Part shown: piece after piece, positions 61,536-64,000 of the stretch
How positions within the stretch are numbered: position 1 is the stretch's first letter
How the letters are laid out: each line of letters begins with the position of its first letter
Origin: Straminergon stramineum
Lineage: Eukaryota > Streptophyta > Bryopsida > Hypnales > Calliergonaceae
DNA length: 64,000 bases
Assembly: GCA_963920665.1 (NCBI GenBank)
Contig: OY987263.1
Coordinates: 39,033,218-39,097,217 of the forward strand
Direction of reading: 5' to 3'
Notes under the pieces: generated by a model
What the model was told of the DNA's origin: nothing
Databases searched by the model: none
Seen by the model: only the letters and a program-made list of their open reading frames with translations
Program-made: the position numbers and the translations under genes

Positions 61536-61778
61536 AGGATTGTTAGCATGTGAGCCTGAGATCATGAGCCTAAAAACCTAGACACCTCTATTACAAGTAC
61601 TTGTATTTTGACACCTTCCATGGTTATAGGGTGCCTATGTTGCAAGTGCCTTCCATATATATATATATGGAAGGTACCTATAATATAGGCACCTTCAATG
61701 ATTGTTAGGTGCCTACTGACACCTAGATGCAAGGCTCATAGGCTCGCATTTCTAGGCTCACACGCTTGCGTCATTGCT
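61536..61778. mobile_element. 243-bp family d element with a central palindrome
   Basis: The left end (TTGTTAGCATGTGAGCCTGA) and right end (AGGCTCACACGCTTGCGTCA, then TTGCT) match the family d ends. The interior keeps two or three 'ggttatagggtgcctatgtt' type units. A perfect 26-base palindrome (CCTTCCATATAT plus its inverse) lies at 61649-61674. Confidence 0.75.
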
Positions 61779-61789
61779 CTCTCAAACTG

Positions 61790-62110
61790 AAATTTAAACC
61801 GGCAGGTAAGTTAACCTTACTTTCTGCCCCTACCGGCCACAGAGCCAACAATCTGTGACCCACGGCACTCCTTTCTAGACCCAACAGGAAAATTATGGAT
61901 GAATTTACGTCAACGCCAGTGCAGCCGCCGCCTACGAAACTCATCCTCCCGCTCCGCTGGCAATGCCACCCATGCCAAAAATATGGGTGACGTGGATTGT
62001 CCAACTGGACAAGCAAAAGTGGATAAGAGGCGAGTTCCGACGTCGCCACGTTGCGCATGTTGCATGCGTCAAAGGGGTCAACGGGCAGCAGCCGATCAAA
62101 ATTCTTAGTA
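61790..62110. other. GC-rich island with overlapping open frames on both strands
   Basis: The plus strand has a short frame from an ATG at about 61895 (MDEFTSTPVQPPPTK...) and another of 69 codons. The minus strand has one of 95 codons. None resembles a family I know. It adjoins the right end of the family d element. It might be a decayed exon. Confidence 0.25.
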
Positions 62111-62934
62111 ACTGAAATTAATTAGTGGTTCCGGTTTGCTTGAATTTTGGGGTAACTTATTAAACTGTTATTTATATCAATTAGTGCTCAGTGTTCAGGC
62201 AGCCGATTTGGACTTGCAGTAATTTAATTTATTTTCACATATTTTGGGAAGTGTAGAAAGTGATCTTCGTTGGATGAGTAAAGAAGCTAGTTTACGTTCA
62301 CGAATGTGGATGATTTTTTTTTTAAACTGGAAAATAAAATTAGAAAAAATAATTTATTCAATCACAAGTGTGTACATTAGGTCTTTCCAAAAAGGAATGA
62401 TGCCATCCTATTAATTTCCAAGTGAGTAATATGCCTTGGTACAATTTTTTGGCAATGGTATATTTTGCAACCGCTAGAGTATTGTCCATCTAAGGTAACT
62501 ACACCTAATTTTGATTGCTTTCTAAAATCACATAGGTAATATCTTTGTTGGGGATGTATTTCCATTATTCATGAGAGTCTATAATTGGTTATCCTAAATT
62601 TATTTTGAAAATTTTGAAAATTTTGAGTTTATTCATACGATGTTCAAAAAAATGTGTTCAAAGAGAATCCATCGAGTCCCCTTTTTGACTACCAATAAGA
62701 CTCCTCAAAATAGTTTTTTCAATATAATAATGGGAACCATCTTGAATAGCTTATTTGTGCAATTTTTGGTGGAGTAAATGTAGCCAATAGAGAGATTATT
62801 GTTATAATTTTCAGTTTGTGCCATTCCGAGTGTTGAAGTGTCAATTTCTAGTATTTTTGCCTATTGATTGCATAACAATGTGTTAAAATGGGGTGGGTGG
62901 GTTGGTAATCAAATTGGAGTTAGTATCAAAGCTT

Positions 62935-63178
62935 GTTTTTTGGCTTGTTGGTGCTAGATTGCACTAGAAAAAATAATTTGGCTAAAAATTGCCAAAAAAT
63001 GTCAAAAAACTTGGATGAAATTGCCAAACAACTTTGAATTAAAAAAAAAATCTTAGATGAAATCACCAAATTGTAGATAAAAACCATATTATACATCCAA
63101 TATGTGGATGAATGTTGTAATTTGGAGCACCACTGTAACATTTAATATTGCCACTTTGGCACTTGATAAAAAATGAAA
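62935..63178. repeat. Dispersed repeat, copy 2 of a pair with 57305-57575
   Basis: Same order of blocks as copy 1, including the 25-base block ending 'atatgtggatgaatgttg' and 'taatttggagcaccactgtaac'. Direct orientation relative to copy 1. Confidence 0.7.
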
Positions 63179-63352
63179 AAAGAAACCATGGTTAGTATGT
63201 TTGATAGTGATAGGTTACCAATTAGGAATGTCATGTGAATGTAATCTCACAGGTTGTGATTTCAGGTAGTGTTTGTAAGGATTCGAAAGGTGCCCGAGTG
63301 GGTACTTAGACACCTTTGTTTCAGATTTCTATTACCCACTGTGAGAGAAATG

Positions 63353-63381
63353 AGTTTAGGGTTTTAGGGTTTAGGGTTTAA
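63353..63381 (+). repeat. Short interstitial telomere-type repeat (TTTAGGG)
   Basis: Three units of TTTAGGG, one with an extra T, then TTTA. This is the plant telomere unit. At this length it is either a telo-box-like promoter motif or a chance remnant. The DNA beyond it (63400-64000) is T/G-rich with no supported gene. Confidence 0.7.
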
Positions 63382-64000
63382 TGACTTTGTGATTACTAGA
63401 ATTGGATGATTGATTTAGTTGCCTGTTGGATTGTTGGATTGTAAGCTTGTTTTGGAGTGTGAGATTTTGTGAATGTTAAGCTTATGAAGGTGTGAAATTG
63501 TTTGTGCTGTAAGAATGAGTGCCTAATTGGAAGTGCTGAAATTATTAAGATAAATATGTGGTTGTGCATGTGTTTTAAGTCCGGTTGGAATTGTCTTGTG
63601 ATTGAATGCAAGTATGTGTGACAAATTGGAATTAATGCAATTATTTGATTTGGAAGTCTTGTTGTTTGGTGTTGTTGTAGTTTGGCTAATTGATTGAAAT
63701 TGTGTTCAAATTGGGAATGTTTATGTGTTATTGTGGATTGTGGAATGATTTAGTCCTAGTTGGAATTCTCGTTGTTTCTTTGAATGTATCATTATGCATT
63801 AAGTAGTGTGTTTGAGTGAAGTGTATGTCAACCAAATTGGAAAGCTGTGAGTTTTTGAAATTCATGTGTATGTGTGATGTCGAAAGTTCATATGGACTAC
63901 TTTTCAGCTAAAAAGTTGAATTAAATCCTAAGTTGGAAATTAACAAGTGAATACTGTATTTGAGATGTCCTTAAAATGTTTATATCAAATTGGAAGATTT

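Noticed and set aside
1..64000. CRISPR array, operon or prophage-like system
   Set aside because: The tandem repeats lack the regular repeat-spacer pattern, genes have introns, and all recognised proteins are of plant families.

Overview
The window is nuclear DNA of a land plant. Three of its four spliced genes belong to plant families: a two-domain plastid thioredoxin/GST-fold protein, a DUF1499 protein with a plastid-type N-terminus, and a NAC transcription factor. All have GT-AG introns, and the intergenic DNA is AT-rich and crowded with short inverted-repeat elements. I cannot fix the species. No bacterial, viral, organellar, tRNA, rRNA or CRISPR feature was seen, and I found no intact or recognisable transposase or reverse-transcriptase frame.

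Gene layout. (1) 827-5327 (+): 12-exon gene for a 341-residue chloroplast thioredoxin-fold protein. (2) 8260-10055 (-): two-exon gene for an unrecognised acidic, Ser-rich, probably nuclear protein. (3) 15118-18339 (+): four-exon gene for a 262-residue DUF1499 protein whose hydrophobic targeting segment is encoded by a hexanucleotide microsatellite. (4) 24799-27289 (-): three-exon NAC gene (372 residues), closest in pattern to the VND/NST/SMB group, with a TATA box upstream. A relatively GC-rich stretch follows at about 27.6-31.2 kb, possibly regulatory or non-coding. From 31.2 kb to the end I find no gene I can support.

Repeats. At least four families of short non-autonomous elements can be defined from their ends. 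(a) Nine elements start TTAACCC and end GGGTTAA, or have decayed forms of those ends, a boundary that recalls piggyBac. (b) Four TA-bounded elements start CACTRAATAG. (c) Four elements start TAAGGTA. (d) Three elements have GCTAG...GAGCCTA ends and inner tandem repeats. There is also a tRNA-type SINE with a target-site duplication, a 181-bp near-perfect hairpin nested in a family (d) element, a 32-bp-TIR element, a 1.17-kb tandem duplication, and a satellite of about 170 bp just downstream of the DUF1499 gene.

The most unusual theme is tandem duplication inside introns. In the thioredoxin-fold gene a 185-bp duplication copies the intron 1 donor. In the NAC gene a unit of about 148 bp has copied the exon 2 acceptor, leaving decoy acceptors that lead to early stops. 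In the DUF1499 gene intron 1 is filled by a minisatellite. The genes are unlinked in function and do not form a pathway.
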